This document shows positions 32,455-43,694 of a stretch of 64,000 nt of DNA, in pieces. A program made the translations under genes and the position numbers. The stretch comes from Pictodentalium vernedei (Eukaryota > Mollusca > Scaphopoda > Dentaliida > Dentaliidae): positions 794,215,823 through 794,279,822 of the forward strand of contig CM062296.1 of the NCBI GenBank assembly GCA_031216915.1, in the 5' to 3' direction. Each line of letters opens with the position of its first letter. Position 1 is the first letter of the stretch. Below the pieces are notes generated by a model that worked only from the letters and a program-made list of their open reading frames with translations, was not told the DNA's origin and did not search any database.

Positions 32455-32800
32455 ACGGAGCACCCTGGCTCAGTGGTAGACTGTTCGACTTCTATCCTGC
32501 AGGTCCCTAGTTCGATCCTCATGTGGGACGACCCGCGTTATGTCCTTGGGCAAGGCACTTTATTCCGGTTGCCTGCATGGGGGCACGATGATGTCGTGTG
32601 CCAAGGCGTACTGCACGTCGGTGGTGCACAACCGCTGTAACCTTGCTTGAGCAGAGCTTGAACAGAGTTAGAATGTTGAGGAGCTGACAGTTGCTCGTCG
32701 ATGCTCGGTGGTTTGCTCCGGGTACTCCGGCTTCTTTCTCCCATAAAACTGTCACGGTCCCGATTAGCCATTGTGCATAAGTATGTGACCTTAAACACCA
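32455..32800 (+). mobile_element. SINE-A, directly following the previous copy
   Basis: Head ACGGAGCACCCTGGCTCAGTG, body TTATGTCCTTGGGCAAGG, then TGCATAAGTATGTGACC and an AATA tail. Confidence 0.85.
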
Positions 32801-32814
32801 ATAAATAAATAAAT

Positions 32815-33165
32815 ATTTATTTATTGGGGTTTAACGACACTTTCGACAGACAAGGTCACCTCGTGACGGACAGTTTCACGGGTGGAGAAAGCCGGAATAC
32901 CCGTAGAAAACCACGGAACAACGGCGAGCAACTGTCCAAGTCCTCAACTTACTAACACCACACAAGCAGGGTTTGCTCTGGTTGAAAGAGGACAAGAGTA
33001 CCATCCACGCGCAGTACGCCTTAGTACACAGCGTCACCGTGCTCCCACATGGCCAATCGAGATGAAGTGCTTTGTCCAAGAACACAACGCAATCACCCCT
33101 CGCGACGATCGGACCATGGACCTTTCGGTTTGAAGTCCAATGCCGTATCTACTGAGCCACCGTGC
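32815..33165 (-). mobile_element. SINE-A, tail to tail with the previous copy
   Basis: On the minus strand the head reads GGAGCACGGTGGCTCAGTAG. Its tail (TTTATTTATTGGGG read on plus) meets the AATAAATA tail of the copy before it. Confidence 0.85.
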
Positions 33166-34015
33166 TCCTGAAAAGGACCACTGGAGGAGCACTGAATGCG
33201 GCGTTCCGTGGGAGACAATCCTATGGCTGGTGAAGCAATGCAGATGTTATCTTGTCCTCACTATAACAGCCAAAGTATAAAGCCAGCTCCAATTGATATG
33301 GAACAGCCTGGCGGCGAAAAAACTCAAAGGTTGTTTGGCTTTCTACCTCATGGCAGAGCGGTTTCGTCTCCGCAAAATGCGATTGAACAGACATCCCACG
33401 GAGACGTATGAAAGAAGGAATAACAAAATTAAATGTTTTCCCACCGACGGCCATTATGGCGTCTCTATGAAAATATATGATCACATCATTTAAATGTCTT
33501 TGTCGTGTATTTCCCCGAGACACATTTTTTTGAAAACTGTATATCATATACAAAGTAAAATAGAAAATGCTTACAGGAAATGACACGTTCCTGGACTCAA
33601 TCACATATTGCTTTGGGGTTTTCAGGAAAACCAGACAAATAGTTAATTTCTTAATTGCACTATTAGGCAAACACATCCATCACATTATTCCCTCTTTCTG
33701 TCTGGAATATTCACCAGAGACTCCAGGGCTGAATAAAATGCTTCTGCAGTATATTCAAATATACTTTCACTGACAGTTCAGAGAGTCTGAGACAACACAT
33801 AAATCTCTATACAACTGCGTTGCTGAAACGCACTTTGGTCACATACGGTATACAAACGTTTCCCGTCAGCCGACATATTAGGGGCAATTGTTGCTTTTAA
33901 ACCTTCCAGCCCTTGTGGTATCTTCCATGTCGGTTCAATGGAAACTATCGGAAGAGTCCATATCTATTATCTAGGGGTAGAACAATTAATATTTTCAACG
34001 TGCAGCCTCGGGAAA
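33166..34015. other. no recognised gene
   Basis: 33890-34010 shares GTGGTATCTTCCATG and TTTTCAACGTGCAGCCTCG blocks with 48110-48215. Nothing recognised in the rest. Confidence 0.4.
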
Positions 34016-34339
34016 AACCTTCACCCAACGCAGACGATATCAAAATTTATTATTTTCAAAATTAGTTTATCAGATTTTCCCCAAAGAGTTCAACAAAACT
34101 ATATCACGTGACCCCTCATTGGAACGAGCTCAGATTTTTCCCAAACTTATCAGATTTTCCCCAAAGATTTCAACAAAACTATATCATGGGACCCCTCATT
34201 GGAACGAGCTCAACGAGCTCGTTCCAATGAGGGGGTCACATGATATAGTTTTGATGAAATTTTTGAAAATTATGTTTTCAACTGCTGAATTTGTATATTG
34301 CGAGGGCACAGGCAGACGATTCCTTGGATAAAGGGATAA
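34016..34339. mobile_element. piggyBac-like MITE PB-A with internal duplication
   Basis: It has GCAGACGATATC on the left and GGATAAAGGGATAA at the decayed right end. A segment of about 65 bp (ATCAGATTTTCCCCAAAG ... GGAACGAGCTCA) occurs twice before the hairpin centre. Confidence 0.7.
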
Positions 34340-34491
34340 TATTATTCATTCGGGGCTACAGTTAAAAAACTCAAGATATATTGGAAATTAAATTGTGGGT
34401 AAATAAATAATGACGATAAACCTATATTTCTGTAATTACACCAGTATTCAATCGATATTGGTTTGAATACCGGTATATTTACCTATTAAAG

Positions 34492-34617
34492 CCTTCCGTT
34501 GAGGGAACTATGCTCACATAGTGTTGCTGAGGGATGCAATAGTGCCCGAGCGATAGCGAGGACACTATTTGGTTCCCGAAGCAACACTATGAGAGCATAG
34601 TGCCCGAAACGGAAGGC
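34492..34617. repeat. 126-bp hairpin
   Basis: Arms CCTTCCGTT...CTATGCTCACATAGTGTTGC and their inverses pair across a GAGCGATAGCGAGG centre. It lies just outside the 13-bp inverted repeat that bounds the Crypton-like region. Confidence 0.6.
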
Positions 34618-34626
34618 ATTAATGGG

Positions 34627-36998
34627 TTTAGTACATCACACCCAGACCATCTCCACAACATATTAAAGAAGGAACGGAGAGATAACTAACACTTTACTAT
34701 CCAAAATAAAACAATGAAATTAATAACATGAAAATGTCAGGAAAACATTAAACTATCAACTGGATTCGAACTCAACGGGTAAAGTAGAATAATGTAAATA
34801 AACACATGAAACCGATCAACCAACCATGTGGCACATAACTGGTTAACACGAGATATCATACAACAGAATCAACGTCTCACATATGGTGGTATTAACAGAG
34901 CTTGTGAGGCACTATAGAAATTCCATTACTCATGGCACTAAAGTTTTATTAACGTTCACCCCATTGAACGCGTTATGGGTACTTCCTCTGATGTACGAGC
35001 ACATTTTAATTATTGTAAATATTTACAACACAATTGCTGAAATTGAATTTTGTGGCACAATACTGCATTTTGTTGCATATTTCTTTGGATTGCTTTCGAA
35101 TGTCAATTGATGTTGAGTTTTTTGAACACTCGATTTCCTCCAACGCACTTATCAGATCGTCCTCATCAATATCGGTATCTAATAATTCGGGTGCTGATAC
35201 TGTGGAATTTGCTGACTGGAAAGAGAGTTGCGTTGTTATTTCTCAACAGCATTCCTCGCTGCAGGCATTTTTGAATGTTCAGCATCTGCATTATCGACCA
35301 TGGAACTCAAGCTCTCTGACATACCTCGTTTGACATCAGCTCTTGTGTCCGAAACGTAACTTGACAATGATTTTTCATTTCTGTGTCCCGATAAAGAAAT
35401 AATATCGCGATCTTTGAATCCACAATCATTAAGAATTGTTATGGTCGTAGCACGCACACAGTGGTTGGTATATGTATCAGAAAGACCAACTTGTTTAGAC
35501 ATTTTTACCATGAACTCTCCTATGGAATTTTTTCCCATTGCCCTTCGCTCAAACCAACATTCGTCATTCTCGTGGTATGAATTTTTGGGAATTTGAAAGA
35601 ACGCATCACACTCATGGTTTCGTTTCATAAGATATCGTTGAAAACTATTAACAGGGCACATTTTTGTGCCAGTTTCATACATTCTAGGTCCATCACCTTC
35701 ATCCTCATTCGTTACACCTGTGTGATTTTTTGTTCGCTCAGAAGTAGTTTCCAGGATGTATTTTCTTCCAGTGTCATCAGTTTTAACTACAAAATCACAA
35801 GCTTTAATTTCTCGAATGTTTCTCTCCCTCTCCGACAAAAGTAAAATAAAAGCGCAAACATTACTTTATTCAAAAGACCTCTTGGAATGTCCGGATTAAA
35901 CACAATTGGGTGCTGATATAATTTCCTTAGATCGCCTGAAATAGAATGAAATACTAAGCATCAAAGCAGAATAAACGCTTACACGGTCAATCACAATCGT
36001 TTATTGTGATCGAAGATAAATAATATTCAGTGCCCTCTCTAACACTCTTATTCAAAACTATTTAATTGATAGGTCTACAATTTATTTATTTATCCATGTT
36101 TATGATAACTTTCAACATACATGGCTCCTCGTAATTTATCTATTTATTTATTCATGTTTATGATAACTTTCAGCAAACATTGCTGCTCGTTATTTATTTA
36201 CTTTCTCTCACAACTGTTCTTATGTGTCTCTTGTCGATTTGAGTAATAAATATCACTCGTCTATTTCATGTAATTAACAAGACTGTGTATTTATACGAGA
36301 ACAAATAATTACAACACCACTGTCTATTGCAGACACTGACTTGTTCACTTTCTAGTTTTGTTGTGTTTTATTTTATTATGTATTTTTTATAGTTACCTGG
36401 CGGATTGGGTTTTTTGTGTGGGACTGTTCCTTTTCCGTCTTCTCTTGTTTTCTTCAACATGCTGTCGAATACACGATTAGCACCTTTGAAAGCTGGGTCT
36501 GTTATTATATCAAAGTGTCTCTCATGTGGGGGTTCTTGCAAATATCTTCTTATTCCTTGACGAATGGCACAAATACTGCTTTTGGAATACAAATCACCAT
36601 CGCGATTTCTAACGTTTGTATAAAGTCTTTCAATAGTTCCGTTAATCTTCCAACATCTAACGTTTCAAATGCACCATTCCTTTTTCTGTCAGAACAGAAC
36701 TGCCGGAGAATATTGACAGCATATTTGGTTAAACTAACAGTCTTTCGGCTCTGATGTTGTTCAAGAAAAGAATTAACATTCTCGTTTGCGAATCTCGAAA
36801 CGCTCATTTTATTTCTATTCGTCTCCACATTTGCCGTCTGCTCAGAAGAAAAGGGGAATCCCCTCGGGATTCTGTTTGCAATGCGTGCGCACTATTGCAT
36901 GACTCTGGGCACTATGCTTGACTCCGGGCACTATGCTTTCATAGTCCCTATCAATACAGCCAATGAGAATACGGGGATTTGTTACGTGATGTACTAAA
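34627..36998 (-). mobile_element. possible Crypton-like unit
   Basis: A 13-bp perfect inverted repeat (TTTAGTACATCAC at 34627-34639, GTGATGTACTAAA at 36986-36998) brackets a tyrosine-recombinase gene. Cryptons usually lack long terminal inverted repeats, so the brackets may belong to another element. The gene call is much firmer than the boundaries. Confidence 0.4.
35236..36807 (-). pseudogene. Crypton-like tyrosine recombinase (DUF3504/KIAA1958-like), frame-broken
   Basis: Two exons are visible. Exon 1 (36807-36397) begins MSVSRFANENVNSFLEQH and includes SKSSICAIRQGIRRYLQEPP, the N-terminal region typical of Crypton-derived DUF3504 proteins. A donor (CCAG|GTAACT) and an acceptor (TTTCAG|GCGAT at 35935) define a 461-bp intron. 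Exon 2 (35935-35236) has the catalytic set of tyrosine recombinases: an Arg in FCRRGRE, HCVR, GHRN and a Tyr in SLSSY. Single-base frame changes occur near 36604-36612 and 35816-35822, so no continuous protein can be read. All four catalytic positions survive. The enzyme would cut and rejoin DNA through a phosphotyrosine. Decay or base-calling errors could both explain the breaks. Confidence 0.75.
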
Positions 36999-37047
36999 TC
37001 GGTTTATCGATATACCGTGCAGCCCTAAACCTATCGTATCTATTATT

Positions 37048-37760
37048 GATGGGGGCGTGGTGGTTCAGTTGTTACAGCATTGGATTTCAAACCGAAAGAT
37101 CCTCTGTTCGATCCCCGCCAGTGGTAACTGCGTTGTGTCCTTGGGCAAGGCACTTCATCCCGATTGCCCACGCGATGTCACGGTGGCGCTGTGTACTTAG
37201 GCGTACTGCACGTCGATGGTGCACTTGTCTTCAGTCAAGGCTAACCCTGCTTGGGTTTAGTTTAAACATATTTTATTGTCGTTAGATTGAAAACTGACAA
37301 CAGGATTGGAACACAAGTTATTAAACTTATATAAGTTCCTCTCCTAAAACATTCAATGACAGCTAACAAAAATATACAAGAACAAACCAAACAAAAAAAA
37401 CAACAATTTATATCTACAATACAATAAACATGCTTCAAATAAGGTAACAGGAAACCAATTCATAGTAGCTGGAGAGAAGCGAAAGACACGACATGCAGGT
37501 ATAGGATAAGATGGTATAAAGCAAAAGAAAACAGAGGAGAGTTGGGTGTTGTGTCCTTATCGTACGGATGCGACCATCGCAAGTCATCACCAAGCCTTAT
37601 CTTGATGTTAGAGTGGAGTTAGTACGTTGGGAAGTATGATAGTTGCTCGCCGTTGTTCGATGTTTCTCTCCGAGTACTCCTGCTTCCCCACCCCTAAAAC
37701 TGTCCGACACGAGGTGACCCTGGCTGGCGAAAGTGTCGTTAAAACCCAAATAAATAAATC
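37048..37760 (+). mobile_element. SINE-A split by an insertion
   Basis: The head (GGCGTGGTGGTTCAGTTG, TGTTCGATCCCCG) and body run to about 37257. The 3' part resumes at about 37606 (GTGGAGTTAGTACGTTGGG) and ends GTTAAAACCCAAATAAATAA. The intervening 37258-37605 is A-rich and includes ACAGGATTGGAACACAAGTT, resembling the 3' tail of SINE-B, and may be a minus-strand LINE 3' end. Confidence 0.7.
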
Positions 37761-37834
37761 AATAAATAATCTATTATTGACAAAAGAAAACAAGCGCCGT
37801 GATTGGAAAGTTGAAAACGTGTTAGTAGATTCGT

Positions 37835-38152
37835 ACGGCAGCGTATTAGCGCCATTTCATTTTTTTGCGTAACTTATGTTAAATTGTTAAATTGTAATTA
37901 CAATTTAGCTAAATTGTAATTACAATTTATTTAGTTATAATTTCAATTTAGCTAAGTTGTAATTGCAATTTAAGCTAAGTTGTAATTACAATTTAAGCAA
38001 TATTGTAATTACAATTTAAGCTAAGTTGTAATTACAATTCATTAAGTTGTAATTACAATTTAGATAACTTGTAATCACAATTTAGCTAACTTGTAATTAC
38101 AATTTAACATAAGTTACGCCAAAAAACCGAAATGGCGCTAATACGCTGCCGT
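37835..38152. mobile_element. MITE with internal palindromic tandem array
   Basis: Ends ACGGCAGCGTATTAGCGCC and its inverse extend as a terminal inverted repeat of about 52 bp. AGATTCGT flanks both sides (37827-37834 and 38153-38160), an 8-bp duplication like those of hAT elements. Between the arms lie about nine to ten degenerate copies of a self-complementary unit, TTGTAATTACAATTTAGCTA, about 24 bp each. Confidence 0.85.
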
Positions 38153-38439
38153 AGATTCGTGCTAGGCTTTCGTTTGATGACGTGGAAGTCATAGCGTAGC
38201 AGTTTTCATGTCATCAAACGTCGTCGATGACAGCAGTTTCTACGTTGATTGATCTGACGCCGTCTTATGGGTTGGAGGAGGGGTGTGTATTGGGTTGCGC
38301 TGTTTTTCACTGACCTTCCTGGAATCCAGTTGTCTAGTTAGTACTGCTCCCACGAAGGTCTTCGTGCTTTATATGTTAATCTTTTTGATTAAAGGGATTG
38401 CACAGAATTCTCGTATTAGCGTTTTTCAAGAAAAGACGT
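38153..38439. other. no recognised gene
   Basis: A short inverted pair (TTTGATGACGTGGAAG ... TCATCAAACG) lies at 38172-38220. Nothing else recognised. Confidence 0.4.
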
Positions 38440-39340
38440 CACGCTTTATTGTATACTTAGCACGGACGTCGATCCGAGCAACCGCATTCCCAAGACACAA
38501 CGCATTTTGCTCAGGCCTGGGAATAACCCGCGAACAATCGTTTAGGTTACTTGGACTATCTCGACTCAAAGAGTATTACATCCACATATGAATAGAATGG
38601 CATGCTGTTTCTGCCTTAAAAGAATTTCCGCCGAAATAAATATCCAAAACTAACGTGCGATCTCGCTTCTGCGAGATCGCGCGTTAGTTGTTGATAAATA
38701 TGTAGGCGGAAATCCCGTTAAGACGTAAACAAAATATATGATTGGCGTAGAAACAAAAGGTTAGAGAAGGCGGAGAAGCATCACCACACCCTTTATCCAA
38801 TGGGTTATCACCATGCTATGTAGCGTAACCTACCAACAGTTTACGATATACACCCTTTATTTCCAGGATTGTTTGCTTTACTGCTCGCGCTGTCCATATG
38901 GATCCCCGTCCGGGACGACCCACGTTGTATCCTTGGGCAAGGTACTTTATCCCGGTTGTCTACCTAGGGCACAATGACGCCGTATACTATAGCGTACTGC
39001 ACGTCGATGGTGCACATGTCTTCAGCCGATGTAGCCCTGCTTGAGCGGAGCTTCAACAGACTTAGAATGTCGAGGAGCTGACAGTTGCTCGTCGCTGCTC
39101 GGTGGTTCTCTCCGGTACTCCGGCTTCCACCACCCGTAAAACTGCCACGGTCACGATTAGCCATTGTGCATAAGTATGTGACCTTAAAAACACCAATAAA
39201 TAAATACAATAAATAATGTCCATATGGATACTATGTCATTCACAAGAGTGAGTGTGCGTGTATATGAGTAAACCTCCCCGTCCTCACTTGTGAGGGTTCC
39301 ATCGAAGCGAGATTCAACAAATCGTAGTTTTCCGTAAACG
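38440..39340. repeat. dispersed repeat R3, copy with SINE inserted
   Basis: It shares with 45800-46510 and 53640-54020 the order GCCTTAAA, AAATAAATA, a hairpin (38648-38690, GTGCGATCTCGCTTCTGCGA), GGCGGAAATCCCGTT and GGAGAAGCATCA. A SINE interrupts it at 38904-39216. Confidence 0.7.
38904..39216 (+). mobile_element. 5'-truncated SINE-A with 13-bp duplication
   Basis: It is flanked by TGTCCATATGGAT at 38891-38903 and 39217-39229. The head is lost, and the copy begins in the CCCCGTCCGGGACGACC part of the body. The R3 copy at 46410 shows the uninterrupted site. Confidence 0.9.
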
Positions 39341-40318
39341 ATATATAAGTTCGCCTGTTAACATGAGTTGGGAAGCCACTTGTCAAACATATTTTTGAAC
39401 AAATAACTTAAAAGTTTCCTTTTTGTTGTCTCAGAACATAGCTCAAAAGTTCTCATTGGAACGAACGCGTATCGTTTGTGCCAGTAAGGGGTCATAAACT
39501 ATATTTTTAAAGCAAAAAAAGAGGTATTGTTATTTAAACTAGATCTGTCAGTACGATACGTATGTCCCCACGAGCAGAAAAAGTCCGGAAAACTGTTTCT
39601 CTGAACTTTCATATCGTAAACTAAGTTCAAGGTCAATAACTCCGCGAAAAGGCATCCAACCAGGACAAAATTCGAACTAGATTTGTAGGTGCATATGACA
39701 AAGCCACATGCCAGAAATCAGCCAATTATCTCACTTTGAGGTGAAAAAGTAAGGAAAACTGTTATTTCGAAATAACGGAATGACGGATGGACAAGGGTAA
39801 AGCTATATGTCCCCGGCCATTTTATGGCGGGGGCATAAAATATTTATCGAAGTGTTGTCCTCAGGTTGTGTCAGGTTACGTGTCTACAAAATACAAAGAG
39901 ATATACACTGCACAAAATAGTTGGAACAACCCCAAAAATTTTAGTCTACATTACATAAAACTGAAACAGTTATGATATAAGCAATATACCAGGTTAAAGG
40001 CTGAAAGCAAATTCATTTATTGACGAATGAACGCTTCAGATAAATTCACTGAAGATAGCCAGTGGTTCCACCCGTCATGTGTACGAGTCGTCGATATCCA
40101 AAACCACATTTTTAGTAGTAAGTATCGGGTGTGTCAAAGTGCCTTACGAATCGCACATTTTCGATTCGATTCGAATCTCGAATCGAATCAAGTCTTTTAT
40201 TCGAAATCGAATCGAACCTCAAATCGGATCAGGGGTGTCTAGAAGGTGACCGATTGGGGGAATGGGGTGCTGTATACCTGACTCGTTGTGACTGGTACGG
40301 CTCAAGTCCCGAGATATA
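39341..40318. other. no recognised gene
   Basis: 39420-39510 resembles a decayed PB-A core (CTCATTGGAACGAACGCG). A run of ATTCGATTC motifs at 40145-40225 recalls R1. No coding region supported. Confidence 0.4.
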
Positions 40319-40392
40319 AAATATTTCAACTACATCATCAAGGCATGCCTTTGTTGAAGGCATGCATTGATGATGTAGCTGGAATATTACCC
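40319..40392. repeat. hairpin
   Basis: Arms CTACATCATCAAGGCATGCC and their near-inverse surround a short TTTGTTGAA centre. Confidence 0.65.
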
Positions 40393-40445
40393 AGTGATGA
40401 TTCAAAAACAGAAACGAGTGCGCGAATTGCCCGTACAATGTTACA

Positions 40446-40649
40446 CAGTGGCGGTGCCATGGGAGGGGGGGGGTATGGAGGGGGGTGGGGGTACTTACCC
40501 CTCCACTTTTTTCGCCAAGCGTAGTAAAAAAATACTATCATTTTAATTTTTGTATTGAACGTTGCGGTGTTATGGTGGGTATGCATAATTCCATATTCCC
40601 AAGTGCACTAAATCAGAGAAGTTTTTAAATTATGTTATGTTTGTGTGTG

Positions 40650-40680
<31 letters not shown>

Positions 40681-41147
40681 ACATTAGCTGCAAACAACAA
40701 ACAAGAGTCGAGGTCCCAAAATGCAACAAGGCGTGCCGCGTTCAAACGGTCTGAAACATACCGCTTAAGAGTATTCGTGGAATGCTAGAATCGAGAGCGT
40801 GCAACGCATCCGTTTGGAATGCAGCCTACTTTCATTTTCGATTTGAGTGTCGTTTGGTGCTTTGTGCTCGCACTTTACAACAGTGTTCTTCCGTTAAAAT
40901 GTCACCATGCACGACGTTTTCTATAACTGAAAGACCTAACCAGTAAGTTTCAAAAGGATAAAACTGTTTTAATTTAATTGTCTGAGAATGCTCCAGAGAA
41001 CACCACTTACAACGTAAGTTATAACAATTTTCTCAACTTCGGGAGGGGTGTCCCCTCCCGAAGTTGAGAACACTTTTTTAAAACTTACGCGCGGCGGGCA
41101 ACACCCAACTGTACCTCCTCACTTCTGTAACTCTGGCGCCGCCACTG
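40446..41147. mobile_element. hAT-like element hAT-A, second copy
   Basis: CAGTGGCGGTGCCATG and TGGCGCCGCCACTG are the termini. ACAATGT(T/A) lies close to both ends as a probable decayed 8-bp duplication. It includes (C)17(AC)n at 40650-40682 and a GGAGGGG/CCCCTCC hairpin near 41040. It is inverted relative to 4722-5304. Confidence 0.75.
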
Positions 41148-41287
41148 ACAATGTACCACACAGGACTAGCCGTTAGAAACAGCGCATCTTCCAGATTGCT
41201 TGTAACCTTAATTTGCTTCCAACAGTGGTAGTGACTGGTGAGACTGGAATTAGCATGGGTGGTGGCATAGTGCAGAGGCTAGTTGTG

Positions 41288-41533
41288 TTAACTCTTTACC
41301 CAGCGTAACGACCAAAACCGTCCAGTGCTATTCACAAAAATCGCCAATTAATTTTCATTATTTGTCTCAAAAACATAGGTTATGACCCCTCTTTGGAACT
41401 AGCTCGTCGAGCTCGTTCCAATGAGGGGCTTTAAACTACGTTTGTGAGACAAACAATAAAAAAAAATTAGTTATTCAAGAATTTAATTTTGTTTGCAGGT
41501 GTCGTCTGCTTTTCATGTTAGGTAAAGGGTTAA
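41288..41533. mobile_element. piggyBac-like MITE PB-A
   Basis: TTAA at both ends, CTCTTTACCCAGCG on the left and GGTAAAGGG on the right, with the usual hairpin (AACTAGCTCGTCGAGCTCGTT). Confidence 0.75.
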
Positions 41534-41550
41534 TATAGCGGAAATTACAC

Positions 41551-42123
41551 TCAGTCTTCAGTCTTCAGTGTTACACATACAGTAGTCTATATAAAAAAAG
41601 ACAAGTAATGAAAGCCTATTTTGCCCTAACCGATACCTCGTTCTCTGTTCATTTGTGAATTCGTCCATTGAACGAAGTACTTCCTTTTTCTTATCATAAA
41701 TAGAATTAAACATACGACTGCAGTCTAAAAATTCACCGACTATCAATGTAAAGCAGATGACAAGAACTTGATCCGTTTCAATATACCGCAATCATTTTTA
41801 GACGGTATTTTTAGACATTAGAAACGTTACGTCATCATTGTTGTTCCAATGGCGTCGAGTCGCGGGCAAAAGAGTCGAACGGAGAGGTTTTTTTTTTATC
41901 AAATAAAGAACCCGTAGAATGATGTTTTGATTATTAATTTATGATAAACATGAAGTTAAATACCTTGTCGATAGCTGTACAAGAAAACTGTGTTGATGAA
42001 TCTATGTTCAATGGACGAATTCACAAATGAACTTGGAAGGGGGTATCGGTCACGGGAAAAAAGCTTTCATTACTTGTCTTTTTTGTATAGACTACTGTAT
42101 GTGTAACACGGGGTCAGGACTGA
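41551..42123. mobile_element. element with inverted repeats of about 110 bp
   Basis: GTTACACATACAGTAGTCTA and its inverse start two arms (to about 41680 and from about 41996) that pair through GACAAGTAATGAAAGC and TTCATTTGTGAATTCGTCCA. The 300-bp interior has no gene. Confidence 0.7.
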
Positions 42124-43090
42124 CGTGGTGCATTCATTGTTATCGGTGAAAAAGGTGGTTGCAGCCACAACTTCCAGTAACTGCGCTCAGACAATGTCCA
42201 CGCGTATTTTAGTGTATAAAATGATGAAATGCGCATAGATATCATGAAATACATGTTGCAAGGCAATATTACCTGGCCTACTTTTTGGCGGGTGCTGTGG
42301 TTTATGATGTCCGTAGACCAAATTCATAATTGAACATTTTCTTGTAAAACTATTGGGATTCGCGTCTTACGTTTCATATGTTGGGAAAACTGGAGTGGTT
42401 CGAATTTTTGTGTGTGTACAATATACAGCATCGGGAAATCGCCAATGCACTCAGTCACGTAGAGACGCACACTATCCGAGATTCAAAATGATTCGACGAA
42501 ATCCCAGAATTTGCTGGTCTTCAACGACTCGAGAGATTACTGGGATTCTACAACTTTACAGCCTTCTTTCTAGCGTCTTCTCTGAGTATCTGTACCTTCA
42601 TAAACAGTCTCGACGGGCACTATCGCGAAAATCTACCGCCGTGTATGTTTTAACAAGTATGTAAACCTGGCGAGAAGTGGTTTCCTCATCACGGTCTGAA
42701 AGTACGAATTTGATTAGCATGTCGGAAATAATATGTAGAAATGTGAAGACGGCGTGAAATATCTGTCTAAGATAGCTCTTCAACGGCAAATAACTCCCAC
42801 ACTTAAGATAGATTAGCTATTATAATGAAGAGTTGTAATCAGGCAGTGAAAAAATGAAAACCAATTTATCAAAACAAACAAGCTTTCATCTTTCTCATTT
42901 TGTCTTCTAAGATATTCTTGAATAGAGATTGGAGTCAGCGATTGACTCTCAGCTGCATAAACTTATCATTGGCGATGGAGTGTTCTAAAACGTAATGTAC
43001 AGTAAAAATAAAAGAAATGCAAACAGTCTTTAACCCTCAAACTAATACTATTTAAATACAGCTTTTGCAAACTATTTTTTTTATTTGATC
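42124..43090. other. no recognised feature
   Basis: A 103-codon frame at 42353-42664 has no recognisable domain. No repeats identified. Confidence 0.35.
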
Positions 43091-43094
43091 GTAT

Positions 43095-43439
43095 TTGTTT
43101 TACAAGGATTGGCAAACAAGTTATGCAACTTATATTAACGCCTCTCCTTGGCCCAATGGCGCAGGTGTGTGGGATGATGTAGCGGCAACTTCGTGGCGTC
43201 GCTCTTCTCGAATACTTGAGAATTTTTAGCCTGCATGAAGGGTGTCTCTCTTCGCACAGAGGACAGCCATTTTACGCCCTCCCCGGATAGGACGGTACGC
43301 TGTGACAGGTTGACAGATCAACCCCATAACTGATGCTTACAGAGAGTGTTCGGACACCTCGAGAACTTTCCACAACAGGGGATCGATCCCGGGACCTCTG
43401 GCATGAGAGACCAGCGCACTTATCCAATCGGCCACCACC
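43095..43439 (-). mobile_element. SINE-B, second copy
   Basis: It matches 9019-9364 along its length, including GAGAGACCAGCGCACTTATCC and GATCGATCCC. The 3' end again carries TTTACAAGGATTGGC. Confidence 0.75.
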
Positions 43440-43694
43440 CCCCCCCCTCCCTTTGCTAACTGTTCGTCCCCTGATTTCCAATGTGTTGTATGTGCATACA
43501 GGCACATATAACACATTGGAACTCAGGGGACGTTTTATCTTGAGTAAATTGAAATTTTCATTTTTCGATTTGAATCATTGCTTGCACATTCACTAAGACT
43601 AGACAGAGAAAAGTTTCGAAATATACTATTCACATATCTTGGCGAGCAATGTTTCCAGTGGAGGAAGCCGGAGTACTCGGAGAGAACCACTGAG

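Noticed and set aside
37876..38110. CRISPR-like array
   Set aside because: The units are degenerate, self-complementary and contiguous without distinct spacers, and lie inside a MITE in a eukaryotic context.
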